Assembly: GCA_013822735.1 (NCBI GenBank)
Contig: PNKZ01000003.1
Coordinates: forward strand, 310,001-374,000
Origin: Pirellula sp.
GTDB lineage: Bacteria > Planctomycetota > Planctomycetia > Pirellulales > PNKZ01
Length of the DNA stretch: 64,000 nucleotides
Direction: 5' to 3'
The notes under the pieces are model-generated. The model did no database searches and had not been told where the DNA came from. It saw only the letters and a program-made list of their open reading frames with translations. Positions 23,163 to 31,619 of this stretch are shown here, in pieces. A program made the position numbers and the translations under genes. The first letter of the stretch is position 1. Every line of letters begins with the position of its first letter.

Positions 23163-25403
23163 ATGGTCATTGTTGCCGAAGCCCCGTCGTCCGCAGCCGA
23201 TCGACCGGCGGCGGTTCGCGCTCGGCCCGACTTACAGTTCGTGCGACGCCGCCGAGCCGACGGCGCGGACTGGATCGTCAAAAACCCTCTCAGTCTCGAT
23301 TACTACCGGCTGCTCGAAGAAGAGCATTTCCTGCTGGAGCAGCTTGACGGCCGGCGCTCGCTTGAAGAGATTCGCCGCGCGTTCGAGGCCCGCTTCGCGC
23401 CGCAGACGATCGACCACGCCGAGATTCGCCGCTACATCGCCATCTTGCATCGCGACGGGCTCGTTATGTCGGCCGCCGCGGGTCAGGCCGGCGTGTTGCA
23501 CGAGCGCGGCATGCAGCGGGCGAAGCAAGCGCGCCGCGAACGAACCGGTAGCCTGCTCTCGCTAAGGTTTCGCGGTTTCGATCCCGATCGGCTGCTTGAC
23601 GCTCTCTATCCTTACATCCGGGCGGCGTTTGCTCCTTGGTGCGTTGCTCTATGCTTTGCACTCATGGCGGCCGCAGGGCTCACGGTAATCGCCCGTTGGG
23701 ATCTTTTTTTCTCGGCGCTACCGTCGTTTCATGAGTTCTTCACGCCGTCGAACGCCCTGTGGATTGCCGCGACGCTCGGAATCGTGAAGGTCGTGCACGA
23801 GTTCGGACACGGCTTTGCCTGCAAACATTTCGGCGGCCGCTGCCATGAGCTCGGCTTCATGTTGCTCTGCTTCACGCCGACGCTTTACTGCAACGTGACC
23901 GACTCCTGGCTCCTGCCGAGCCGACGGCAACGGGCCACGATCGGCGCGGCGGGAATCTATGTGGAGCTCGTGCTCGCGTCGTTGGCCGTGTTTGTGTGGC
24001 GGTTCAGCGAGCCGGGCCTGGTACATAGCCTGGCGCTCAACGTGATTTTCGTCTGCTCGGTTAGCACGCTGCTTGTGAACATGAACCCGCTGATGCGGTA
24101 CGACGGCTATTACATCCTTTCCGACGTGCTCGACATCACGAATCTCGGCGGCAAAGCCTCGGCCGCGTGGCGCGGGCTGCTCGGCCAAGTCTGTTTAGGC
24201 CTGAAGCGCGACGAAGACGATCCGCTCACGCCGCGCCGGCAGCGTGCGGCGCTGGCCGTCTACGCCGTGCTGGCGACCTTGTATCGCTGGTTCGTCTTCT
24301 TCGGAATCCTGTGGTTTCTCAACAAATGCTTCGAACCGTATCGGCTTGATTTCATCGGTCATTTGCTCGGCGTCGTGGCCGTCGCAGGCGTCGTCATGGC
24401 GCCGGTTCGCGGTCTGCGGCGCTTCTTTGCCGTGCCTGGGAGAATCCATCTCGTGAACAAGTCTCGACTCACCTACACCTGCGTCGCGATCGCGGCGCTC
24501 GTCGCGGCGGCCTTCTGGTTGCCGCTGCCGCATCGGGTGTATGCGCCGCTCGAAACAGCGCCGCGCGATGCACAGTCGGTGTTTGTGGAAGTTTCCGGCG
24601 TGTTGGAAGAAGTGCTCGTGAAGCCGGGCGACCGCGTGGAAGCCGGTCAGCCGCTGGCGCGGCTCGGCAACGTCGATGTAAAAATCGAAGTCGATCGCTT
24701 GCTTGGTCAACGCGACGAAACGATCGTACTGCTTGCGTCGCTCAAGAAAGAACGCTTCACCGATCCGCTCGCCGATGCCGGAATTGCGTTGGCCGAGCAA
24801 TCGCTCGCGGCGTACGAGCGCTTGCTCGAGAAGCGCCAGGGAGACCTAAACCGACTAATTCTCCGCGCGCCTGCGGCAGGCGTGGTGCTGCCGCCGCCGG
24901 GAGTGGCGCGCGAACCTGTCGACGATGGACGCTTGCCGGCTTGGCACGGCACGCCGCTCGAGAGGAAGAATCTCGGCTGCACGCTCCCGCAAGGAGCGCT
25001 CTTCTGCCGCATCGGCGACCCGCTCCGGATGGAAGCGATGCTCGTGGTCGATCAGGGAGACGTCGAGTTTGTAGCCCTCGATCAAGAGGTCGACGTCCGC
25101 CTCGACGAACTTCCCGGCCGTACTTGGCAAGCGAGCATTCGCGAAATGTCCAAGGCCGATCTCAAAATCGCCCCGCGCGCCCTCTCGAACAAGAGCGGCG
25201 GGGAAGTGGCGACGCGCACCGACGAATCAGGCCAAGAACGGCTGCGCTCGGCGGCCTACCAGGTGCGTGTGCTGCCGCTTGATGACCCCGACGGCCTCTT
25301 GCGCATGGCATTGCGCGGCGAAGCAAAGATCCATGTCGGCTCGCAAACCGCCGCGCAGAAGTTGGCCCGCGCGTTTAGCCGGACGTTTCACTTCGATTGG
25401 TAG
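23163..25403 (+). CDS. PqqD-like/M50 intramembrane protease/HlyD fusion
   Basis: The 746-residue fusion starts 10 bases after the previous stop. Residues about 20-105 resemble PqqD, a winged-helix peptide-recognition fold (YYRLLEEEHFLLEQLDG, then IRRYIAILHRDGLVMS). Then comes a multi-pass S2P/M50 metalloprotease with HEFGH at 212-216 and NPLMRYDGYY, whose Asp314 completes the zinc site. After more membrane helices (about 365-460), an HlyD-type region follows with a lipoyl half (SVFVEVSGVLEEVLVKPGDR), a helical hairpin, and a barrel (MLVVDQGDVEFVALDQEVDV). The order suggests substrate recognition, membrane cleavage or gating, and periplasmic hand-over in one chain. The substrate is unknown. 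Confidence 0.88.
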   Translation: MVIVAEAPSSAADRPAAVRARPDLQFVRRRRADGADWIVKNPLSLDYYRLLEEEHFLLEQLDGRRSLEEIRRAFEARFAPQTIDHAEIRRYIAILHRDGLVMSAAAGQAGVLHERGMQRAKQARRERTGSLLSLRFRGFDPDRLLDALYPYIRAAFAPWCVALCFALMAAAGLTVIARWDLFFSALPSFHEFFTPSNALWIAATLGIVKVVHEFGHGFACKHFGGRCHELGFMLLCFTPTLYCNVTDSWLLPSRRQRATIGAAGIYVELVLASLAVFVWRFSEPGLVHSLALNVIFVCSVSTLLVNMNPLMRYDGYYILSDVLDITNLGGKASAAWRGLLGQVCLGLKRDEDDPLTPRRQRAALAVYAVLATLYRWFVFFGILWFLNKCFEPYRLDFIGHLLGVVAVAGVVMAPVRGLRRFFAVPGRIHLVNKSRLTYTCVAIAALVAAAFWLPLPHRVYAPLETAPRDAQSVFVEVSGVLEEVLVKPGDRVEAGQPLARLGNVDVKIEVDRLLGQRDETIVLLASLKKERFTDPLADAGIALAEQSLAAYERLLEKRQGDLNRLILRAPAAGVVLPPPGVAREPVDDGRLPAWHGTPLERKNLGCTLPQGALFCRIGDPLRMEAMLVVDQGDVEFVALDQEVDVRLDELPGRTWQASIREMSKADLKIAPRALSNKSGGEVATRTDESGQERLRSAAYQVRVLPLDDPDGLLRMALRGEAKIHVGSQTAAQKLARAFSRTFHFDW

Positions 25404-25420
25404 ACCGTGAAACGAAACAA

Positions 25421-25453
25421 GGCGGCCTCTTCGACTTTACGGAAGAGACCGCC
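25421..25453. terminator. stem-loop terminator between convergent genes
   Basis: GGCGGCCTCTTC pairs with GAAGAGACCGCC around a nine-base loop. It lies 18 bases after the protease-HlyD stop and 22 bases from the stop of the converging DUF892 gene. No long T-run follows on either strand, so efficiency is uncertain. Confidence 0.6.
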
Positions 25454-25474
25454 CTGGTTCCTGATTCGATCGGC

Positions 25475-26038
25475 CTAAGCGTGGGCACGGGCCTTCTTGC
25501 GGCGACGCTTCGGACGAGCCGGCGCTTCTTCCTCGTCTTGTTCGCCTTCCGGCGATTCCGCTTCCAAGTTGATTTTCTCCGCCAACTTTGTCAGCGTCTG
25601 GTCGGTCTTTCCTTCCTCGTCGAGCGTCGTCTGCAAAAGCTTGGCCGCTTTGGTTTCGCCCAGGAGCTCGGCGTAAGTTCGCACACAGCCGTAGCCTGCG
25701 ATCTCGTAATGCTCGACCCGTTGCGCGGCGGCGATGAGGGCCGCATCCTTCACTTCCGGCTCGGCATCTTCTTCGATCACTTCGGAGCCTTCCTCGACCA
25801 ACCCTTCCATCGCCTTACACTTCTTCCCTTTCGGGCTTTCATCGAGCGCCTCGAAAATGGTCTCCAATCGCTCAACGTGGACCTTCGTCTGCTCCAGATG
25901 TTTCTCAAAGCCCTGACGCAACGCAGCATCCGTCGCGGCCTTAGCCATCTTTGGCAAGGCTTTGACCAGCTGGTTTTCGGCGCTATACAAGTCCTTCAGT
26001 TCTTCGATATAGAGCTCTCTAAGTGATTCGATTTTCAT
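25475..26038 (-). CDS. ferritin-like DUF892 (YciE/YciF) family protein
   Basis: The 187-residue protein matches the DUF892 four-helix bundle: LRELYIEELKDLYSAENQLV, ALPKMAKAATDAALRQGFE, HLEQTKVHVERLETIFEAL, AQRVEHYEIAGYGCVRTYAE and LLQTTLDEEGKTDQTL. The Glu and His residues in these helices form a di-iron-type site in homologues. The C-terminal 25 residues are first acidic and then Arg/Lys-rich, unlike the compact family core. Homologues are induced by osmotic, acid or general stress; that role is inferred here. AAGGA lies upstream of the start. Confidence 0.9.
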   Translation of the reverse strand: MKIESLRELYIEELKDLYSAENQLVKALPKMAKAATDAALRQGFEKHLEQTKVHVERLETIFEALDESPKGKKCKAMEGLVEEGSEVIEEDAEPEVKDAALIAAAQRVEHYEIAGYGCVRTYAELLGETKAAKLLQTTLDEEGKTDQTLTKLAEKINLEAESPEGEQDEEEAPARPKRRRKKARAHA

Positions 26039-26157
26039 CGCGTGCCGTCCTTACAAATGACCTTGTTCGTTACGGCAGACGACTAGAGCAAACTCCGTGC
26101 CTCGTGAACGGAGTGATGCTTCAGGATGTCGAGCGAGTTGATTGCGGAAACCCGTGA

Positions 26158-26976
26158 TCACTTTGGCAAGAACGCCACGATGCGCAATGGTCCGCCGCTG
26201 CCGCCGGCGATCTTCATCGGCAGGGCCGTGACCCATGCCCCTTGCTCGGGGAGCGCACCGAGATCGGCGACGTTCTCAAAGATCGGTACGCTCTTGCCGC
26301 ATAGCGCCACGTGGCATTCGAAGCGCGTCGAGCGTCCGTAGTCGATGCTTGCCGTGTCGATCCCCACAGCCTTCACGGCCCGCTCTTGCACGAGCCACAC
26401 GGCCGCCTCGGGCGCCAGGCCCGGAAAACGCAGTTCGGGCAGCGCATCCGGGCCTTGTCGCGACGTGCCGAGATACCGCAACCGGTCGGGCCAGCGCTTT
26501 CCCCAGCCGGTTTTCAGGAGCACGATCACGTCGTTGAGCCGCCGCTTGTGGCGCACTTCCCACGTGTGCAAGTCGGCGATGCTGATCTGGTAGTCGACGT
26601 CCTTCTCGCAAGCCGCGCTCGCATCGACGACTACCGCTTCGCCGACCAGGCGCTCGAGCGCTACTTGGTCGGCCGTCGGCTTGTCGGCGGCGAAGTGAAT
26701 CGGTGCGTCGAGGTGCGTGCCGCCATGCTCGGCCGTGGCGAAGCGATTGGCCGCGTAGTAGTAGCCTTTGGGCGTGACGCCGTTGTCGCCTCGTTCGAAT
26801 TGAAAACCTTTCACATCGGTGGGCCAATAGATCGTGTCGGCGCCGAAGGGGTGCGTCAGGTCGACGATACGACAGGTGAGCGGATTGCCGCCGCCTGTTG
26901 ATGGAGGAGGAGGCGCGGGTGCATCGCAGCCGAAAACGCCGATCGCCAGCCATAGAAGCGCGGTGCGTCGCAACAT
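26158..26976 (-). CDS. cyclase family (kynurenine formamidase-like) lipoprotein
   Basis: The 272-residue protein opens with a lipoprotein signal (ALLWLAIGVFGC, Cys19), followed by a Pro-rich linker. The metal-binding signature of the cyclase/kynurenine-formamidase family is present as EHGGTHLDAPIHF. It also has VDLTHPFG near the start of the domain, VIVLLKTGWGKRW, and VKAVGIDTASIDYG. Most relatives are cytosolic hydrolases of N-formylkynurenine or similar amides; an envelope-anchored version probably acts on an external substrate. It lies 170 bases downstream of a sialidase-like gene on the same strand. Confidence 0.85.
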   Translation of the reverse strand: MLRRTALLWLAIGVFGCDAPAPPPPSTGGGNPLTCRIVDLTHPFGADTIYWPTDVKGFQFERGDNGVTPKGYYYAANRFATAEHGGTHLDAPIHFAADKPTADQVALERLVGEAVVVDASAACEKDVDYQISIADLHTWEVRHKRRLNDVIVLLKTGWGKRWPDRLRYLGTSRQGPDALPELRFPGLAPEAAVWLVQERAVKAVGIDTASIDYGRSTRFECHVALCGKSVPIFENVADLGALPEQGAWVTALPMKIAGGSGGPLRIVAFLPK

Positions 26977-27146
26977 GATGAGAACTCGTCGTCAGGCGAA
27001 TGACCAATGGGAAACGCACTCGGCATTGTAGCGTGCCGTCGCCGGCTGTCTGCGGAAGCAGGACCGGCGCCGCGCCAACGCTCGACGATCGGCGAAGGCA
27101 TGGCGCGACATGGTAATGGCTATTTTCTTAGGCAATCATGTTTGGA

Positions 27147-28697
27147 CTACGGCGTACCCGGATTAGGCTGCAGGCCGACGATTACCTCGTCGCTTTCCGC
27201 GGCCGGTGAGAGACCGCCGTCGCGATCGATTGCTTCTACCATGAAACGGTATCTGCCGCCGATCGACACCACCTTCTGCACGTCCAGTTGGGTCGCCGTG
27301 CCGACCATTTCTATGGGCGCATAGGTAAGCGCCTGCGTCTCAGGATTCGCGGCGGCGATAAGACGCGGAGTGACTCGATAGCCGGCCACGTCCTGCCCGT
27401 TGCTCGCTGCGTTCCAGCGGACAAGCACTTTCGGACCGTGAGTGACCGAGATGTTCGTCGGCGCGTCGTGAGATGTGCTCGCGGCGCTACGAGGACTTCT
27501 GCGCACCGTCATCGGCCAAGCATAAAGCCGCCCGTTGGCGGGCGTCACGACGACCAACGCGTCGTCGCCGACGGCGGCTAGGCAGGTGTTGCCGCCACTT
27601 TGGCTCGTGACGACGTAGGCCTTACTCCAGCGCCTTCCGGCGCCGTCGGGCGAAATGTAAATACGGCAATGATTTTGGGTGTGCGCGGTGAGCAGCACGA
27701 GCATTCCGTTGCCGAGTCGGAGCAGGCTCGGAAGTTTGCCGGCAACCGGCTGTTGGTCGTCCCCGGAAAGTAGCGGTGCGAGAGCATCCCAGGTGCGGCC
27801 GTCGGCGCTGCGGGTTTGCATCAATGTCGCCCGCGCGCTGCTGCCGGTGCGGACGGCCGCCAACCATCCGCCGTCAGCGGTGCGCGCAATCGACGTCTCC
27901 AGCCAGGGCGTCGTCACCGGCACGCCCGCAGCACGAATCGCCGCGGCCTCGACGATGGTCGACCTTACGGTCCAACGCAACCCTCGATCTTCCGACGCGA
28001 GCAATAAGGCGCGAGAGCCGGCGCTGCTCCAAGCATAGGCGGGCATGAAGAGCGTGCCCGAGGCATCTTCCAAAATCGGCGGCAACGGGCGGGCAATGAC
28101 GCCTAACGCGGCGGGGCACTCTATTCGGCAATCGGCCGTTTTCCACGAAGCGCCGAAATCAGCGGAATGACCGACGACACAAGCAGCGCGCCCTCCGTTG
28201 TCGGCGACGTTCGTTCGGGTCTTCGGATCGGGCACGCTGCGGATGCCGATTGCGATCACCGAACCGTCGGCGAGTTGTCGGGTCCATTGATCAACCATGT
28301 CGACCAGCGGTGTGTTGTCCGGCTCGGCGGTCCAACTTCTGCCGCCGTCGCGCGAAATGCTCGCTCCGGTGCCCGTCGACTTGCCCCAGTTGTCGGGATG
28401 GTTGGGATACAAGAGGCGGAGATGCGGAACGTCGGCGGCTGCGTCGGTGCGAACTGTCGCGACCCAACCGGCGCCGGTGATGCCGGGCCGTTCACGAACG
28501 ACCGCCATCGGCGCAACGGTCACCTCGATCTCGGGCGATTCCGCGTCCTGCGCATGCGCGCGATCCCGTGGGCTCACCAAGCCGCCGAGCAGGAACAACG
28601 CAGCGCCGAGCATCGAACCGAGGACGCAGCACGAGCGATTGTGGAACGACGCCGAACGCATGCCAGGCCTTGAACGTTTCAACTTGTGTGAATTCAT
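27147..28697 (-). CDS. secreted sialidase-like (BNR/Asp-box) protein with C-terminal Fn3-like domain
   Basis: The 516-residue protein has a signal segment (CVLGSMLGAALFLLGGLVS); the second methionine (codon 13, at 28661) is an equally possible start. The body is a six-bladed propeller of the sialidase type with Asp-box pieces (SRDGGRSWT, SEDRGLRWT, SADGRTWDAL, SPDGAGRRWS) and ADFGASWK. Residues about 415-510 look like a fibronectin type III domain (ISVTHGPKVLVRWNAASNGQ). The family cleaves or binds sialic-acid-like sugars, but similar propellers serve only as carbohydrate-binding proteins. The full catalytic set was not confirmed. The gene follows the double hydrolase gene by 21 bases. Confidence 0.78.
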   Translation of the reverse strand: MNSHKLKRSRPGMRSASFHNRSCCVLGSMLGAALFLLGGLVSPRDRAHAQDAESPEIEVTVAPMAVVRERPGITGAGWVATVRTDAAADVPHLRLLYPNHPDNWGKSTGTGASISRDGGRSWTAEPDNTPLVDMVDQWTRQLADGSVIAIGIRSVPDPKTRTNVADNGGRAACVVGHSADFGASWKTADCRIECPAALGVIARPLPPILEDASGTLFMPAYAWSSAGSRALLLASEDRGLRWTVRSTIVEAAAIRAAGVPVTTPWLETSIARTADGGWLAAVRTGSSARATLMQTRSADGRTWDALAPLLSGDDQQPVAGKLPSLLRLGNGMLVLLTAHTQNHCRIYISPDGAGRRWSKAYVVTSQSGGNTCLAAVGDDALVVVTPANGRLYAWPMTVRRSPRSAASTSHDAPTNISVTHGPKVLVRWNAASNGQDVAGYRVTPRLIAAANPETQALTYAPIEMVGTATQLDVQKVVSIGGRYRFMVEAIDRDGGLSPAAESDEVIVGLQPNPGTP

Positions 28698-28718
28698 GGA
28701 AATCGCCGATCACGGTCG

Positions 28719-30869
28719 TCACGGCACCGGTTGCCCCAAAGTATCAGCGGTCTCTAAGACGGAAACTTGATTCGTACCGACGAGCGGCAGCAAGTCAGCA
28801 AGATCGTAGTGCCGCAAGACGCCATGGACGACGTTGACCGATTGATTGAACGTTTCAGGTGCTGCGACCACCGACTCCCACGAAGCAATCATCTGGCGTA
28901 TGTTCACTGTGCGAAAACCGCTTTCGGCCAGCGCTGCGGCGTGCAGTGCGGGAATCGCCGCCTCGCCGATCGCCGTCAGATGCAACTCGTTCGGCGGCCC
29001 ACCGAGAAGCTCACCTTCGCGGAGATAGGCCGACCAGAGGAGTACGTCGTCGGTTCGCAAGCCGACGAAACTCTTCCCCATCAGGTACGCGAGGAAGATC
29101 TCCAAATTGTCGGGACCGAAACGCCCTTTGCCGAATTCCTTCTTGCCGTGACCAGTCTCCGTTTCGCCGATGCCGCGTAATTCCGCGGCGAGAACGATGT
29201 GTCCTCGCCGGACCAGCGCCGCAATCGGTCCGTCGAGTCCGGCATCGTTCGCCATGCCGGCGCCATGGAGATAGAGCGTCGCCGGACCGCTCGGGCGATC
29301 GGGTACGAATGCCAAAGCCGATAACCGAACGCCTCCTTCCACGGCGATCGCAAGTTTGCGAATGGCGTAGCCGTCGCGACGAATCGAGCTGATCGTTTCC
29401 GCGTGAGGCGCTGCGGCGGGCAGTTCGGCCGCGGCGCCGATGGTTGTTCGAATAAGTCGCCGCTGCTCGCTCGTGGTGAGACCCTTCCAACGCGCGGCTC
29501 GTTCGGTTCGCAGCCGCGCCGCCTTGGCGGCGTTCAGGTCGAAAGTAGATCGCTCTTCGGGAAGCAACAGAACTTGGCCGCCCGGCGTGCATTGCAACTC
29601 CGCCTGGGTCCAGTCGGGTTCATTGTAGGCCCGAAGTTCGTCGTCGGTCAGTCGATCGGGAAGCGCGTCCACTTCGCGAATCTCTTTCTCGCCACCGAGC
29701 AGCCAGCGATGCATCCATCGGGCCGTGGCCTCGCGCTGCTGCAACGTGAAGCCGTGCGGCGCATCGGGGGCGTTGAGTTCCATTCGTTCCGGGTAGCCGA
29801 TGCGCGAGTAAAATCGTTTGGCTTCGAGAAACAGATCCCATGTCCCGCGGAAGTCGAACGTGGCGTCGCGAACGCCGGCACAGATGAGCGTCGGGTGCGG
29901 GGCCGCCATGATGCAGAAGTCGGCCTGATCGAGTCCGAAGTCGATTTGCCCGAAGATGTTTTGCTCGCCGTCTTGCGGCCCTTTGGTTTCGATGAGCCGA
30001 CGAAACGTCGTGAGTGAACAGCCGGGGGCAGACGCGGCGATCCGATCGTCGAGCGCCGTCAAGTAGGCCGTCTCGGTGCCGCCGCCGGAATTGCCGGTGC
30101 AGCCGATCTTGTCGCCGCGAATGTCACTACGGCTTTGCAAATAGTCGATCACGCGCATGCCGTCCCAGATGCGGAATTGAGCGACGTTGTCGCCGACGAG
30201 CGCACTGCCGAGACCGATCATCGTGTGTTCGGTCGTACATAAATGCCGGACCATCGGGTGCGGAGTTGCGATGTGCGGGGCATCGACGAACGCCGTGTGT
30301 TCGCGGACCGAATCGAGCATTTGATACCGCTCGCCTTGCCCGATGGGGTCGTAGCAGACGGCGGCCATGCCGTGTCGCGCGAGCAAGATGCAGACTCGCT
30401 GATACTGGCCGACCGCTTTTCCTTCGTGACTGTGGCCACAAGCGACGAGCACGGCAGGCCAAGGAGGCGGCGACTTGGGGAGATAAAGATTTGCGGCCAC
30501 ATGAAACTTCGGCCGACTCTCCAGCAAAATCTTTTCGACGCGGTATCCGTCCCCTTCGAGCTTGCCGACGATCAGCGGATTCAGCGGCGTACGCTCGGGC
30601 AAACCGCCGATTTGCCGCAGGAAGAACGCACGGCGCTCCGCCTGCCAGGCCGCGCTCGCCGTCCGGCTTTTGATCATCGTCTCAAATGCCGCGGAGCGTC
30701 GAGTGACCTGAAGATCAAACTCATGCCGAAGCCAAGCCTCGAACGCCGCCGCCGGGGTCTGTTGCGCGCTTGCGTTCGGGGCGACTAAAGCGTCTAAGTC
30801 GTCGCCGGCGTGCGCACGGAAGGGAAGCCAAAGCGACACAAGCAATGCGAGACCGATCGTAGACTTCAT
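28719..30869 (-). CDS. secreted double alpha/beta hydrolase (acetyl-xylan-esterase-like)
   Basis: The ATG at 30869 starts a good signal peptide (STIGLALLVSLWLPFRAHA); an ATG 24 bases earlier is less likely. The product has 716 residues. The N-terminal half is an alpha/beta hydrolase: VACGHSHEGKAVGQYQ, AVCYDPIGQGERYQ, nucleophile Ser261 in GCTGNSGGGTETAYL, and DAPHGFTLQQRE with a likely catalytic His. From about residue 480 a second hydrolase-like half appears (ATLYLHGAGM, HIVLAAELRGIGETETG), but I see no GxSxG nucleophile there, so it looks inactive. Relatives remove acetyl or similar groups from polysaccharides. It is probably co-transcribed with the sialidase-like gene. Confidence 0.8.
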   Translation of the reverse strand: MKSTIGLALLVSLWLPFRAHAGDDLDALVAPNASAQQTPAAAFEAWLRHEFDLQVTRRSAAFETMIKSRTASAAWQAERRAFFLRQIGGLPERTPLNPLIVGKLEGDGYRVEKILLESRPKFHVAANLYLPKSPPPWPAVLVACGHSHEGKAVGQYQRVCILLARHGMAAVCYDPIGQGERYQMLDSVREHTAFVDAPHIATPHPMVRHLCTTEHTMIGLGSALVGDNVAQFRIWDGMRVIDYLQSRSDIRGDKIGCTGNSGGGTETAYLTALDDRIAASAPGCSLTTFRRLIETKGPQDGEQNIFGQIDFGLDQADFCIMAAPHPTLICAGVRDATFDFRGTWDLFLEAKRFYSRIGYPERMELNAPDAPHGFTLQQREATARWMHRWLLGGEKEIREVDALPDRLTDDELRAYNEPDWTQAELQCTPGGQVLLLPEERSTFDLNAAKAARLRTERAARWKGLTTSEQRRLIRTTIGAAAELPAAAPHAETISSIRRDGYAIRKLAIAVEGGVRLSALAFVPDRPSGPATLYLHGAGMANDAGLDGPIAALVRRGHIVLAAELRGIGETETGHGKKEFGKGRFGPDNLEIFLAYLMGKSFVGLRTDDVLLWSAYLREGELLGGPPNELHLTAIGEAAIPALHAAALAESGFRTVNIRQMIASWESVVAAPETFNQSVNVVHGVLRHYDLADLLPLVGTNQVSVLETADTLGQPVP

Positions 30870-31619
30870 GGAAGAGCCCGAGGAGAGCGGCATTGACTAC
30901 CGCAAAGCGGATTGATCGCGGCGGGCGCATCCAAAGCATCGCGGACTGATACAGTCGTGGGCCTTCCACAATCGCAAATCACCTTGGAGACTGCAAATTA
31001 TATAGAGTGCGGCCGGCCGTTCCGCTTTCTTACGAGACCGCTTTCATCGACACCGTCGACGAAGTGGTTATGGCGGCATCCGAGACTTCCGTGGTCGTAA
31101 TCTGCGGCGCTTCAGATGGCGATCGTCGGCGGATCTAAGTCGACGAGCGTTCGCGGGTAATTGGTCGTCGTCCGAAATGGAAGCGAGTGCTATCAAGAAC
31201 TGGTAGCACTGCGTTTTCTTTTGCGCAGGCGGCTCTGCATTTGCGTTGATGACATTCGCGCCTTTCCTCTGCCGCATTCCCTCGCGCAAAAGCAAAAATT
31301 CACCGATCCGCGTAGAGCCCGTGCGATGGATTTTCCGTGGCATTTGCTGGAGTTTCGAGCGGATGTTTTGCCGGCTCCCGCATCTCGGTGTCGTTCCACG
31401 CCAATAGCGAAGCTGTCGCGTGTTTGGCTACCCGCTCCGGATAGTGCGTTTACGCGCATTCTATGAGCGGAGTATTTGTAACGGCCGAAAAGTGTGCCGC
31501 AGGCGCGGACTTTGCGTTGGATCATCCCAGCCGAACGACGGCATGGATATGGATCAACGCGTTACGTGCGTAGCTCACCCGAAATTGAGGAGGCTCGCGG
31601 ACTCCCTCGGAATGGCTGC
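30870..31619. other. 750-base divergent gap without a recognised gene
   Basis: The gap lies between the divergent starts of the double hydrolase and the giant repeat protein. It is less GC-rich than its surroundings, with AT-rich patches such as AAATTATATAGAG near 30997. Open frames in it have no signal peptide, no ribosome site and no familiar motif. It should hold both promoters; I cannot place them with certainty. Confidence 0.5.

Noticed and set aside
31161-31466. A 101-codon frame upstream of the giant repeat protein
   Set aside because: No ribosome site, signal peptide or motif; composition differs from real genes here.
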